Shown here: piece after piece, positions 6,816 to 14,321 of the stretch
Layout of the letters: each line of letters opens with the position of its first letter
Position numbering within the stretch: the first letter of the stretch is position 1
Source: Bacteroidales bacterium UBA4363
GTDB lineage: Bacteria > Bacteroidota > Bacteroidia > Bacteroidales > Paludibacteraceae
Reading direction: 5' to 3'
NCBI GenBank assembly: GCA_002393965.1
Contig: DGSL01000014.1
Location: 4,615 to 19,708 of the forward strand
DNA: 15,094 nt
Position numbers and translations under genes: made by a program
Notes under the pieces: generated by a model
Told to the model about the DNA's origin: nothing
Database searches by the model: none
What the model saw: the letters and a program-made list of their open reading frames with translations, nothing else

Positions 6816-6823
6816 CAAAGATA
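6816..6823 (-). promoter_or_regulatory. Candidate -7 box for the acyltransferase cassette (distal)
   Basis: The minus strand reads TATCTTTG, preceded by a run of seven T. Positions 6811-6830 match the rpsF promoter core at 119-138 at 19 of 20 bases, which supports promoter use. The -33 box is not evident. It starts 30 bp past the universal stress gene and would leave a leader of about 205 nt ahead of the MBOAT gene. Confidence 0.4.
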
Positions 6824-6853
6824 GAAAAAAATCGTAAAGCACTAACCACCGTA

Positions 6854-7663
6854 TCAGCCACAGAGAACGTAGAGATCGGATCGTGGATTGATGAGCATGA
6901 GCGGCACATCGGTTCTATTGATACAATGCAGTTCCTTCGGTCCGAAGAGAATATCATCGAGGCCGTAGGAGCGAGATGCCGACATGATAACGAGTCCCGC
7001 CTTCTCGGCAGGAGCTCGTTCGACGGCTTCGAGATCGACCTTGGCACTATCCTTGCGTGCCGTCAGGGAGCGGAATGTCACGCCGTTTTTTTCGAGGACC
7101 GTCTCTATTGCCTGCGTCGTTGCCTTCGCCTTGTGTCCGTAGTCATTGGCCGTCATCATCAGGATCTCGCTGCCGAACGCCTTGCCGATGTTATTGGCAA
7201 ATGGTCCTTTCTCGCGGTCCTCAATCAGGAACGTGACTGGAACGAGAATGCGTCGGAGATGGATATTATCGAAATAGGGTTTCACGAAAATGTAGGGAAT
7301 TCGCAAATCGCGTGTCATCCTCAAGAACGTCCGGACCCTGTTGAAGCCAGGATTCTCGCTGAGTGCGAATATCACGGTCGAAGCCTCTGCCTTGCGCATA
7401 AAATCCGGGAACTCCTCCCTGGAAGGCAGGACAAAGTATTCGGTCGGGATATGGGATGACTCGGAGACCTGTCTGCTCCACGTGTCGAGCACCTGTTCTG
7501 CCTGTTGCGGCGATGTATTGCACTTCGTATCGAGGTACGTCAGGAGACAGATCGGTTTCTCCGCCGCATTCGCCAGAAGGCGAGCGAGTTCGACGCCTGA
7601 GGTCGGGAACTCGGCTACGGAAGTCATGACAAAGATGTACTCGATATGCTTCAGTGTATCCAT
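6854..7663 (-). CDS. Universal stress protein with two Usp-like halves
   Basis: The 269-aa product looks like two tandem Usp folds. The C-terminal half is the clearer one: RRILVPVTFLIEDREKGPFA at 137-156 is the first strand and helix, and KAGLVIMSASRSYGLDDILFG at 221-241 is the strand and loop that normally bind nucleotide. The N-terminal half (about 1-130) repeats the pattern in weaker form, with YIFVMTSVAEF at 9-19 and STVIFALSE at 95-103. The ATP motif GxxG-x9-G(S/T) is not intact: Ser230 stands where the first Gly would be and Pro242 follows Gly241. It may therefore be of the non-ATP-binding UspA type, acting as a cytoplasmic stress or signalling protein (inference). It is flanked by non-coding stretches of 249 and 223 bp, and the fold-back element lies just upstream. 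No good promoter box is visible there. Confidence 0.75.
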   Translation of the reverse strand: MDTLKHIEYIFVMTSVAEFPTSGVELARLLANAAEKPICLLTYLDTKCNTSPQQAEQVLDTWSRQVSESSHIPTEYFVLPSREEFPDFMRKAEASTVIFALSENPGFNRVRTFLRMTRDLRIPYIFVKPYFDNIHLRRILVPVTFLIEDREKGPFANNIGKAFGSEILMMTANDYGHKAKATTQAIETVLEKNGVTFRSLTARKDSAKVDLEAVERAPAEKAGLVIMSASRSYGLDDILFGPKELHCINRTDVPLMLINPRSDLYVLCG

Positions 7664-7670
7664 ATCCTTA

Positions 7671-7879
7671 AAGGGAACTTCTAAAAATTCCTCGTTTATT
7701 TAATTATTTTTATTCGGGACTCTCTTCTATGAACTCTTTCGTAAATTCTGGATTTTACTTGCATCTGTCTGATTGTCACTCGGTCACAATGCCCGCATTG
7801 CTCCTTCGCTCCTCCGCACAAGCATCTGTTAAACAAAAACTTCAGAATTTACTGAAAGACAAATTTTAGAAGTTCCCTT
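7671..7879. repeat. Fold-back element with nested inverted repeats, possible MITE
   Basis: The outer arms, AAGGGAACTTCTAAAA at 7671-7686 and its exact complement at 7864-7879, are perfect over 16 bp, with further partial match inward. A second nested pair, TCTTTC-GTAAATTCTG at about 7735-7750 and 7843-7859, matches over 16 bp with one inserted base. The centre holds the small hairpin CAATGC-CC-GCATTG (7787-7800) and a direct repeat GCATCTGT (7761-7768, 7822-7829). No open reading frame of its own is present. Size (209 bp), terminal repeats and position 7 bp past the alr stop fit a miniature inverted-repeat element; I see no clear target-site duplication. Confidence 0.55.
7835..7858 (-). terminator. 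Possible intrinsic terminator of murF-alr, inside the fold-back element
   Basis: On the minus strand CTTTCAG, a 6-base loop and CTGAAG form a 6-bp stem with one bulged base, directly followed by TTTTTG. It lies about 30 nt past the alr stop codon. The stem is short and AT-rich, so strength is doubtful. If real, the repeat element supplies the end of the cell-wall operon. Confidence 0.4.
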
Positions 7880-7886
7880 CAGAAAA

Positions 7887-10364
7887 TCATTCCTTGCAAT
7901 ATACCCTCTTAACACGGAGGGAGATACCGGTAAGCACCTCGTAGGAGATGGTGCCGAGCTGTCGGGCGAGATTGGATATCGAGTAATTCTTTCCGAACAC
8001 CTCCACCTCATCGCCCACCTTGGCATCGACCCCAGTCAGATCGATCATACAGACATCCATACATACGTTACCAACGATGGGGACGAGAGTTCCGTTGATC
8101 CATACCGATCCGTTGCGGTTTCCGAGCCGTCGGTCGAGTCCATCGGCGTATCCTATCGGAATAGCTCCTATGACGCTGTCGCGGTCGAGTCTGCCATTGC
8201 GGCAGTAGCTGACCGTCTCGGACTGTGGCACCTTGCGAATCTGGAGTATGGACGTCTTCAGAGAGCAGACCTCCTCGAGTCCATCAGCTCCGGTGGCTGA
8301 GAATCCGTAGTGTCCGATGCCGAGCCGTACCATGTCGAACTGGTACTGTGGGAATCGTTCGATGGCGGCGGAGTTGCAGATATGTCTAAGGATGCGATAC
8401 GGGAAAGCGGACTGGAGACGGTCGGTCACGGAAAGGAAACGCTTCACCTGTTCCTCGGTGAAAGCGTCGAACCGAGCCTCATCGCTACCGACGAAATGTG
8501 AAAACACGGATCGAATCATGAGAGCATGCTGTGCTTTGAGTCTCTTGATCAGCGCATTTACTTCGGAAGGTTCGAATCCGAGTCGGTTCATGCCCGTATT
8601 GATCTTGAGGTGAACGGGGTAATCCGACACTCCCTGTCGTGTTGCCTCGTCAAGGAACTCCTCGAGCATGGAGAAGCTATACACCTCGGGTTCGAGGTGG
8701 TAATCGATAATCTTCGCCAGACCGTCCGATTCGGGGTTCATCACGATGATCGGGACATGGATACCCTCGTTGCGCAGGTTGGCTCCTTCGTCGGCCGTTG
8801 CGACAGCAAGGTAGTCGCATCCGTACTCCTGAAGAGCGCGTGCGACGGCGACATCGCCACTTCCGTAGGCATTTGCCTTGACCATGTGCACCATCTTCGT
8901 CTCCGGGCGGAGGAAAGAGCGGAAATAGTCCACATTGTGGAGCAGCGCGGTGAGGTCAACCTCGAGGGTTGTCTGGTGAACGCTATCGGAGATTTTCCCG
9001 ATAATCTCCTCGAAGCGGAACGAGCGTGCGCCTTTCAGCAAGACGGCCTCGTTGCGAAACTCCTGCAAGAGAGAAGAATCGAGCAGTTCGCGAGTATTCG
9101 GAAAGAAATCGAAAGAGACGGGGGCTGGAGACTTCTGATCGGCGAGGAAGAGATCCTTCGCTGCGTTGATATTGGTCCCGACGCCGATGAAACGGTCCAC
9201 GCGTTTGTTTCTCAGCAGCGACTTGACGCGGAGCCAGAGATCGGCTTCGGGTTGTCCGCTCTCGTAGATATCGCTCAGGATGAGCGTCTTTTTCAGTCCT
9301 TTGGCAGCGGCTTCGACATTTAGATAATCGAGAGCGAGCGTCAGGCTACTCAGGTCATTATTATAAGAGTCATTGATGATAAGACATCCGTTGCGTCCCT
9401 TGATTGACTCGAGACGCATAGCGACGGACTGGAGCGAAGAGAGTCGCCGGTTGATCTCCTCGTCGTCCATCCCGCTGAAGAGAAGGTACGAGATGCAGAG
9501 CATGGCATTCTCCACACTTGCCGTATCGACGAACGGTACCGTGAGGGTGTGATTCGTCCCCTTGTAGCGGCAAGAGAGGATTGTGTTGCGTTCCTTGACC
9601 TTTTCGGATGTCAAGCGTACAGTCGCGTTGCCAGTCCTTCCCCAGGAGAAGAGTAAAGCGGGTAGTTGTGCCTGTTGGAGTGTTATGTCGAGCAGTTTGT
9701 CATCGCAACCATAGAAGACCACCTCGGCAGAGGCAAAGAGCCGAACCTTCTCCTCGGTCTTCTGCTTGAGGGAGGAAAAATTCTCCTGATGTGCATCTCC
9801 AAGGTGGGTAAAGAAGCCTATGGTCGGGCGTATGATACGGGAGAGGGCATTCATCTCGCCGGGTAGCGAGATGCCAGCCTCAAAGATGCCGAGTTGGGAT
9901 TGTTCATTGAGTTGCAGTACGCTGAGAGGCACCCCTATCTGTGAATTGTAGCTGCGAGGAGAGCGTGTGATATGGGTATCGGGAAGGAGGAGTTGGTTCA
10001 ACCACTCCTTAACGATCGTCTTGCCGTTGCTACCCGTGATACCGATCACGGGGATATCGAATAATGTCCGGTGGTGTGCTGCAAGGCGTTGGAGGGCCTG
10101 AAGTGGAGAGGTGACGACGAGGAAATTATCCTCACCGTCATGAGTCGGGACCTCGCTGACCAGAAAACTGTGGACCCCCTCAGCCGAGAGGGAAGATATG
10201 TAGCGGTGTCCGTCGTTTTTAGAAGTCTTGAGAGCCACGAAGAGCGTTGTTTCGGGGAAAGAGACGGAGCGGCTGTCCGTTATCACATAATTCACCACGA
10301 CATCGGGGTTCCCGATCAGTTGTGCATCGATGATCGATGCTACTTCACCAAGCGTATATTTCAT
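7887..10364 (-). CDS. murF-alr: Bifunctional MurF ligase / alanine racemase fusion
   Basis: The 825-aa product joins two cytoplasmic cell-wall enzymes. Residues 1 to about 455 are MurF, which ligates D-Ala-D-Ala to UDP-MurNAc-tripeptide using ATP: P-loop GITGSNGKT (108-116), SPRSYNSQIGVPLS (135-148), EAGISLPGEM (162-171), GDAHQENF (189-196) and NDSYNNDLSS (331-340). Residues about 465-825 are a PLP-dependent alanine racemase: Lys496 in VKANAYGSG binds PLP, Arg594 is in NTGMNRLGF, Tyr720 in ETVSY is the second catalytic base, followed by IPIGYADG (735-742) and VGNVCMD (764-770). The fusion is characteristic of many Bacteroidetes and couples D-Ala supply to its use. Both active sites look complete. 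Cys721 follows the catalytic Tyr where Gly is usual. It lies 21 bp downstream of a VC0807-like gene and is probably the last gene of the operon. Confidence 0.95.
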   Translation of the reverse strand: MKYTLGEVASIIDAQLIGNPDVVVNYVITDSRSVSFPETTLFVALKTSKNDGHRYISSLSAEGVHSFLVSEVPTHDGEDNFLVVTSPLQALQRLAAHHRTLFDIPVIGITGSNGKTIVKEWLNQLLLPDTHITRSPRSYNSQIGVPLSVLQLNEQSQLGIFEAGISLPGEMNALSRIIRPTIGFFTHLGDAHQENFSSLKQKTEEKVRLFASAEVVFYGCDDKLLDITLQQAQLPALLFSWGRTGNATVRLTSEKVKERNTILSCRYKGTNHTLTVPFVDTASVENAMLCISYLLFSGMDDEEINRRLSSLQSVAMRLESIKGRNGCLIINDSYNNDLSSLTLALDYLNVEAAAKGLKKTLILSDIYESGQPEADLWLRVKSLLRNKRVDRFIGVGTNINAAKDLFLADQKSPAPVSFDFFPNTRELLDSSLLQEFRNEAVLLKGARSFRFEEIIGKISDSVHQTTLEVDLTALLHNVDYFRSFLRPETKMVHMVKANAYGSGDVAVARALQEYGCDYLAVATADEGANLRNEGIHVPIIVMNPESDGLAKIIDYHLEPEVYSFSMLEEFLDEATRQGVSDYPVHLKINTGMNRLGFEPSEVNALIKRLKAQHALMIRSVFSHFVGSDEARFDAFTEEQVKRFLSVTDRLQSAFPYRILRHICNSAAIERFPQYQFDMVRLGIGHYGFSATGADGLEEVCSLKTSILQIRKVPQSETVSYCRNGRLDRDSVIGAIPIGYADGLDRRLGNRNGSVWINGTLVPIVGNVCMDVCMIDLTGVDAKVGDEVEVFGKNYSISNLARQLGTISYEVLTGISLRVKRVYCKE

Positions 10365-10385
10365 TTTCTGCTTCGAACTTAAAAT

Positions 10386-11246
10386 CTAAGTAAGACTCTG
10401 TGTAATATTATCGTTTCCGTTTTCGTTTTCGTTTGTGACGGATGGAGTCTCGTTCTCTGCCGAAGGGTCATGAGATTCGTCCCAGGACGGGAAAATCTCG
10501 TCGAGTTCCATCCCGGTAATGCGGCACAGCCGGTGGAAGAAATAGAGCACTGTACCGATGATACAGATGGCAAAAGGGACCACGCAGTAGGGGTACTTGA
10601 GATACATCAGTTTACCTATCTGTTCATTGGTCGGCATCTCGTCCACGAGGATATAGACAGCAAGGAGGTAGTGAGTCACGGCGGAGACGACGAAAGAGAG
10701 GAAGAAGAGGATTGTCGTTACTCGGAAAAGGTGTTTAAAATCGTCCTTTCGGTCGAGCGCCAGCAGGGCTGCATCAACTCTGGGACGGTCCATGATCTGT
10801 TCGTCGCAGACCATTTTCTCGAGCAGCGGTCGTTTGCTGAGCAGGGACATGAGGATGAGGATACCGAGCAAGAGAGGGATGACGCCGTCCTTGATGGCGA
10901 GCCACTGGGAAGAGAGTTCGAAGAGTCCGACGACGCCAGTGATCAGGACACCAATGATACCGAGGATAGCGATGATATCCGTCTGTTTGTACTTGATCCA
11001 GGCATAGACGAAGAAGAAGACGGGGAAAGCGAGAGCGACGACGAGTGCGTTGGCAGCCACCTGATTCTGTGCCGTTCCAAGTCGGAACGGGAAGACGATA
11101 CCGTCGAATCCGACGATATCGCAGAACAGCTGATACTTGGTAAGGAAGAAGATGGGCACGATAAAATTCAGGACAAAACTCAAGATGGGATTGCCCTTTT
11201 GTCTTGAACTATATGCTTTGTTAGCCGCTCTTAGTTGTGCTCTCAT
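10386..11246 (-). CDS. VC0807-like integral membrane protein, copy A (286 aa)
   Basis: A polytopic inner-membrane protein of unknown function. It shares with the next gene upstream the opening NPILSFVLNFIVPIFFLTK, the block VVALAFPVFFFVYAW, the segment GVLITGVVGLFELSSQWLAIKDGVIPLLLGILIL, the RP-LLEKMVCDEQIMD region, and an ending ITGMELDEIFPSWDES. These features fit the VC0807 family, though the assignment is from memory of the pattern. About six membrane segments are visible. It differs from copy B by an insertion near residues 44-62 (FDGIVFPFRLG). It ends in a low-complexity Asn/Glu-rich tail (NENENGNDN) encoded by a short CGTTTT-type hexamer repeat at 10413-10435. The 156-bp gap upstream holds a 6-bp hairpin (11304-11309 with 11324-11329) and a -7-like TAAATTTG (11405-11398) without a -33 box. 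Confidence 0.7.
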   Translation of the reverse strand: MRAQLRAANKAYSSRQKGNPILSFVLNFIVPIFFLTKYQLFCDIVGFDGIVFPFRLGTAQNQVAANALVVALAFPVFFFVYAWIKYKQTDIIAILGIIGVLITGVVGLFELSSQWLAIKDGVIPLLLGILILMSLLSKRPLLEKMVCDEQIMDRPRVDAALLALDRKDDFKHLFRVTTILFFLSFVVSAVTHYLLAVYILVDEMPTNEQIGKLMYLKYPYCVVPFAICIIGTVLYFFHRLCRITGMELDEIFPSWDESHDPSAENETPSVTNENENGNDNITQSLT

Positions 11247-11402
11247 CGTTTTGTCATGACAGCGGGTTACATCATGCGAACCCTGTGGTGGGTCTATCGC
11301 TGCCCTCCCCTATTGTCAGGAGTGGGAGGAAAAACGAGGTTACGTTGTTCAAAGAATAAGAGACAGGCACGAGACCGTTCGTCTTATTTCCAGCATACAA
11401 AT

Positions 11403-12203
11403 TTAACATTTTTTATTGTCCGATGACTCCTTTTCCGGCAAAAAATCCTTGTCTTGTTTCTCTTTTGAGTCTGGGAGATCGAAAAGTTCCTCGAATTTGA
11501 GTCCTGTCAACTGTCCCATTTTCCTGTAGGTCCACCACATAGCGACGAGGAGGACGAGGGTGCTGGGCAGTGCGATGACGGGATAGCTCAGTGCGGTCAT
11601 TCGTCCGAGTTCCTCGGCAAATGCGGTAGTCCCACTGGGACTTTTGATAAGGATCTTCGCCAGCGAGAAATTGAGAACGGTGGAGAGCAGGAAGGAAGCG
11701 GCAACGAGATACGACGCCTTCTGCAGTACCCTCTCCATCTGTTGTTTGGCATTATGAAGCGAGAGTCGCTGTTCGATTTTCTCCATATCGAGCAGATCCT
11801 CGTTGTAGAGAATCTTACGCACGAGAGGGAAACGAGTCCTCATGCTGACGAGCACCGCCACACCGATAAGGAAAGGAACGGAAGCCTCCTTATAGGCAAT
11901 CCAGTCGCTGGGGAACTCGAAGATACCGATGACACCAGTGAGAAGGACGCTGACAAACCCGACGACAGAGATAAAATTAGCCTTTCCGTCCCGTTTCCAG
12001 CTCAGGAAGCCATAGGCCAGCGGGAAGAGGAGCGCCACGGCGAGTCCGAGTTTAGGTCCGAGATACCCCTCCTTCGCCAGTTTGGTAAGGATGATCACTG
12101 GGACGATGATGTTCATGAGAATGCTAACCAGCGGGTTCTCCTTGTTCTTCTTTCTATCCTTAGGGTTCATTATGATTTCATCATTAAGAAAAAAAACTGT
12201 CAT
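11403..12203 (-). CDS. VC0807-like integral membrane protein, copy B
   Basis: Paralogue of the adjacent copy A and closer to the VC0807 family pattern: NPLVSILMNIIVPVIILTK, YLGPKLGLAVALLFPLAYGF, VSVLLTGVIGIFEF, AYKEASVPFLIGVAVLVS, then RTRFPLVRKILYNEDLLD and EQRL. About six membrane helices fall in two groups, with a cytoplasmic-looking basic segment between. The charged tail (DSKEKQDKDFLPEKE) is probably cytoplasmic. Two starts are possible. The ATG at 12203 overlaps the upstream stop codon as TAATG, which suits translational coupling and gives 266 aa. The ATG at 12170 (MNPKDRKKNKENP) starts at the conserved region and gives 255 aa. No biochemical function is known to me. Its place between a GSCFA gene and murF-alr suggests an envelope role (inference). 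Confidence 0.72.
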   Translation of the reverse strand: MTVFFLNDEIIMNPKDRKKNKENPLVSILMNIIVPVIILTKLAKEGYLGPKLGLAVALLFPLAYGFLSWKRDGKANFISVVGFVSVLLTGVIGIFEFPSDWIAYKEASVPFLIGVAVLVSMRTRFPLVRKILYNEDLLDMEKIEQRLSLHNAKQQMERVLQKASYLVAASFLLSTVLNFSLAKILIKSPSGTTAFAEELGRMTALSYPVIALPSTLVLLVAMWWTYRKMGQLTGLKFEELFDLPDSKEKQDKDFLPEKESSDNKKC

Positions 12204-13264
12204 TATTCCTTTGTGTCGGCATCATGACATGCCGTATCGGAAGAGATCTGTCGGAGAGGAACCGGTTCGTTCCTTTCGGATTTGAGTTGACAGGAGCGCA
12301 CGATCCCGTCCAGTCGTTCGCATTCGTCACGGAAATCGACATCGGGGTGCAGAGCCTGGAAAGCCTCCATCCTTCGTCTGAGTGCATGGCAGAAATCGCC
12401 GTATGCCACGAGGTCGTCGGAGAGAGGTCGGTGAGACATGCCGCGCAGCATTTTCTCTGCCTCCTGTCCTATCTGTCGAGCCGAATCGGAGAGGAAGGCG
12501 TCGCACCACTTCTGCCAGACGTACTCCTGTGCCTCGGAGGAAGGGTGTACGAGATCATCGGCATAGAATCGATAGTCCCGCAGGTCGTCCATCAGCAACT
12601 CGTAGGCCGGGAAATAGTCAACGAAAGGCAAAGAGCAGAGTTCGGAGCAGATCAGCAGAAGAGTTGACTTGCTAATCTGGTTGCCGTGTGCCCCATCGCG
12701 GAGGTGTCGGACGGGGCTGACCGTCAGGACGACGGAGAGGTTCGGGGAGACTTCTCGAAACTGTCGGATAGCGTCCGAGAGGGTCTCGACCCCTTCACTG
12801 ACCGAGAGGAGTCGTCGTCGGAAGAGGTGGTCGGGCATCTTGTGGCAATTGGCGACCACCTCGCCGGTCTGTTTCCACTCGTAGACCCAGGCGGTCCCGA
12901 GCGTGATGAAGAGCCAGTCGGGCGTGTTTCGTTCTGTCTGTTCGAGACGGTTGTTCATACGAGAGAGCGCCTCCGCCGGAGAGACGGAAGAAAAGCGGCT
13001 ATGGTGGAGCCATGAGCTCCAGAGGTTTCCCGTCCTCACGAGGCTGTCGTCCGTCATGCGTCGATGCTGAGCGAGGAAAAGCAGAGCGCGAGCGATGCTG
13101 AGCGGATTGTACAACTCGCCGAAGGGATTGATATCGACCTGGAGTTTGCAGGAGGACATGCGCTGTCCGATGGACTCGGAGAAGCAACTGCCGAGCATGA
13201 GGATACGGTCGGCATGAGTCAGGTTTCCCTTGCGTCGGGTATTTATTTCCGTTCTGAACTTCAT
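12203..13264 (-). CDS. GSCFA-domain protein (SGNH-like)
   Basis: The 353-aa product starts MKFRTEI and carries the name-giving motif at residues 24-29, LGSCFS, followed by NPFGELYNP (46-54), the strand motifs ITLGTAWVYEW (120-130) and TVSPVRH (181-187), and ADDLVHPS (235-242) with Asp237 and His240. The layout resembles an SGNH hydrolase, with Ser26 or Cys27 in place of the block I nucleophile and the Asp-x-x-His near the C-terminal side. There is no signal peptide, so it is probably cytoplasmic. GSCFA genes are common next to murF-alr in Bacteroidetes; their substrate is not established to my knowledge. It is the first gene of the operon: the promoter is only a few bases upstream and the stop codon overlaps the next start (TAATG). 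Confidence 0.88.
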   Translation of the reverse strand: MKFRTEINTRRKGNLTHADRILMLGSCFSESIGQRMSSCKLQVDINPFGELYNPLSIARALLFLAQHRRMTDDSLVRTGNLWSSWLHHSRFSSVSPAEALSRMNNRLEQTERNTPDWLFITLGTAWVYEWKQTGEVVANCHKMPDHLFRRRLLSVSEGVETLSDAIRQFREVSPNLSVVLTVSPVRHLRDGAHGNQISKSTLLLICSELCSLPFVDYFPAYELLMDDLRDYRFYADDLVHPSSEAQEYVWQKWCDAFLSDSARQIGQEAEKMLRGMSHRPLSDDLVAYGDFCHALRRRMEAFQALHPDVDFRDECERLDGIVRSCQLKSERNEPVPLRQISSDTACHDADTKE

Positions 13265-13275
13265 AGAGACAAATG

Positions 13276-13304
13276 CAAAGATACGCTAAAACAGTCCATC
13301 GCAA
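13276..13304 (-). promoter_or_regulatory. Promoter of the GSCFA-VC0807-murF-alr operon
   Basis: The minus strand has TTG at 13304-13302 and a perfect TATCTTTG -7 box at 13283-13276, spaced 18 bp, slightly short of the usual 19-21. With initiation about 6-7 bases after the -7 box the transcript would begin near 13270, only about 5 nt before the ATG at 13264. It lies just past the terminator of ddh. Confidence 0.65.
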
Positions 13305-13318
13305 GCGGGCGGGAACGA

Positions 13319-13366
13319 AAAAACACCTTTCGCGAGCGGGGAAGCCCTGTCGGGAAAGGTGTTTTT
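13319..13366 (-). terminator. Strong intrinsic terminator after ddh
   Basis: AAAAACACCTTTC (13319-13331) and GAAAGGTGTTTTT (13354-13366) are a perfect 13-bp inverted repeat with a 22-base GC-rich loop. On the minus strand the stem ends in six T. It lies 55 bp past the ddh stop codon and insulates ddh from the downstream GSCFA operon. Confidence 0.85.
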
Positions 13367-13421
13367 CCGTTTCAGAAGTTTAAAAAACGGTCACTTAAAA
13401 AGAATCAGACAAAAAGGGTGA

Positions 13422-14321
13422 TCAGACCAGTCGGTGGATCAGGTCCATCTTATCGCCAGGGAGATAGTCGATAGGCGGGATTTCGATGAGCGTATAGCAT
13501 CCTGGCTTCTGCTTAAGTACGGCACGGGCGGAAGCCACGAGGACCTGACCCGTCAGGGCCGGATTATTGATACTCATATTGAACTCGAAGCGCTGGTTCT
13601 GCGTTGTACCAGAGACACCCTTACGGACGAGGTTGACGCCGTGTCCGACATCGTTGAGAGCATCAACGCTCTCGACCTGCTGAACGTGTGTCTCATCGCT
13701 TGCGAAATAAGGGTCGGCCTTGATAGCGGCAGCGACCTCATTGAAATCGTAACCATCCAAGAGTTCAATATAGACCATGCGTCGGTGGATACCGGTTCCG
13801 ACAGGAATTGTCACGGACAGAGCGTCCTTGACACCCTCGATTGCCTTGACAGCGACGGTATGTCCCATGCTGCGTCCCGGTCCGAAATTGGTATAGGTCA
13901 AGCCTTTCGGAGCCATTGCCTCCAAGAGAGCACGGATGACGGAATCGGTTCCAGGGTCCCATCCAGCGGAAAGGATGGCAGCGACGTTATTCTTCTTTGC
14001 TACGGCGTCGAGGTCGGCATACACCTCATTGACGCGCGTATGAATATCGAAGCTATCGACGGTGCTGATGCCGAGAGCCATTGCCTCCTTGGCGTAGTCA
14101 GGGCACTGGCGAGTCGGTGCGCAGAGGATGGCCACGTCAACATCCTTGAGTTTAGAGATGCTATCCACGACCTGGACGCCAGTAAGTTCGAGAGGCTGGT
14201 TTGCCGTAGAGCGTCGTACGACGCCTGCGAGTTCGAAATCGTCAGCGACCCCGATGGCCTGAACGACCGCCTTTCCGATATTTCCGTAGCCAACGACTGC
14301 GGCTCTAATTTTCTTTGTCAT
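13422..14321 (-). CDS. ddh: meso-Diaminopimelate D-dehydrogenase
   Basis: This enzyme makes meso-2,6-diaminopimelate in one NADPH-dependent reductive amination of tetrahydrodipicolinate, bypassing the succinylase or acetylase routes of lysine and peptidoglycan synthesis. The 299-aa protein begins MTKKIRAAVVGYGNIGKAV with the Rossmann motif G11-x-G13-x-x-G16. It then shows the family blocks AILCAPTRQCPDYA, GISTVDSFDIH, SAGWDPGTDSVIRALLEAMAPKG, NFGPGRSMGHTVAVKAIEGV and GTGIHRRMVYIEL. The length matches the Bacteroidetes type. It stands as a single-gene unit, with a -7 box about 66 bp upstream and a strong terminator after. With alr and murF close by, the window covers both special amino acids of the stem peptide. 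Confidence 0.95.
   Translation of the reverse strand: MTKKIRAAVVGYGNIGKAVVQAIGVADDFELAGVVRRSTANQPLELTGVQVVDSISKLKDVDVAILCAPTRQCPDYAKEAMALGISTVDSFDIHTRVNEVYADLDAVAKKNNVAAILSAGWDPGTDSVIRALLEAMAPKGLTYTNFGPGRSMGHTVAVKAIEGVKDALSVTIPVGTGIHRRMVYIELLDGYDFNEVAAAIKADPYFASDETHVQQVESVDALNDVGHGVNLVRKGVSGTTQNQRFEFNMSINNPALTGQVLVASARAVLKQKPGCYTLIEIPPIDYLPGDKMDLIHRLV

Noticed and set aside
7664..7886. Full insertion sequence with a target-site duplication around the fold-back element
   Set aside because: There is no transposase frame, and the bases next to the two outer arms (CTTA and CAGA) do not match as a duplication.
8526..9323. 265-codon open frame on the plus strand, opposite the alanine racemase part
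   Set aside because: It mirrors well-conserved murF-alr coding sequence and has no recognisable domain.
10413..10435. CGTTTT-type hexamer repeat as a phase-variable tract
   Set aside because: There are only about three imperfect copies, and the unit is six bases, so slippage would not change the reading frame; it only lengthens the Asn/Glu tail.
10470..11207. 245-codon very acidic open frame on the plus strand
   Set aside because: It is the complement of the membrane-protein gene; hydrophobic codons read backwards give Glu and Asp runs, which explains the odd composition.
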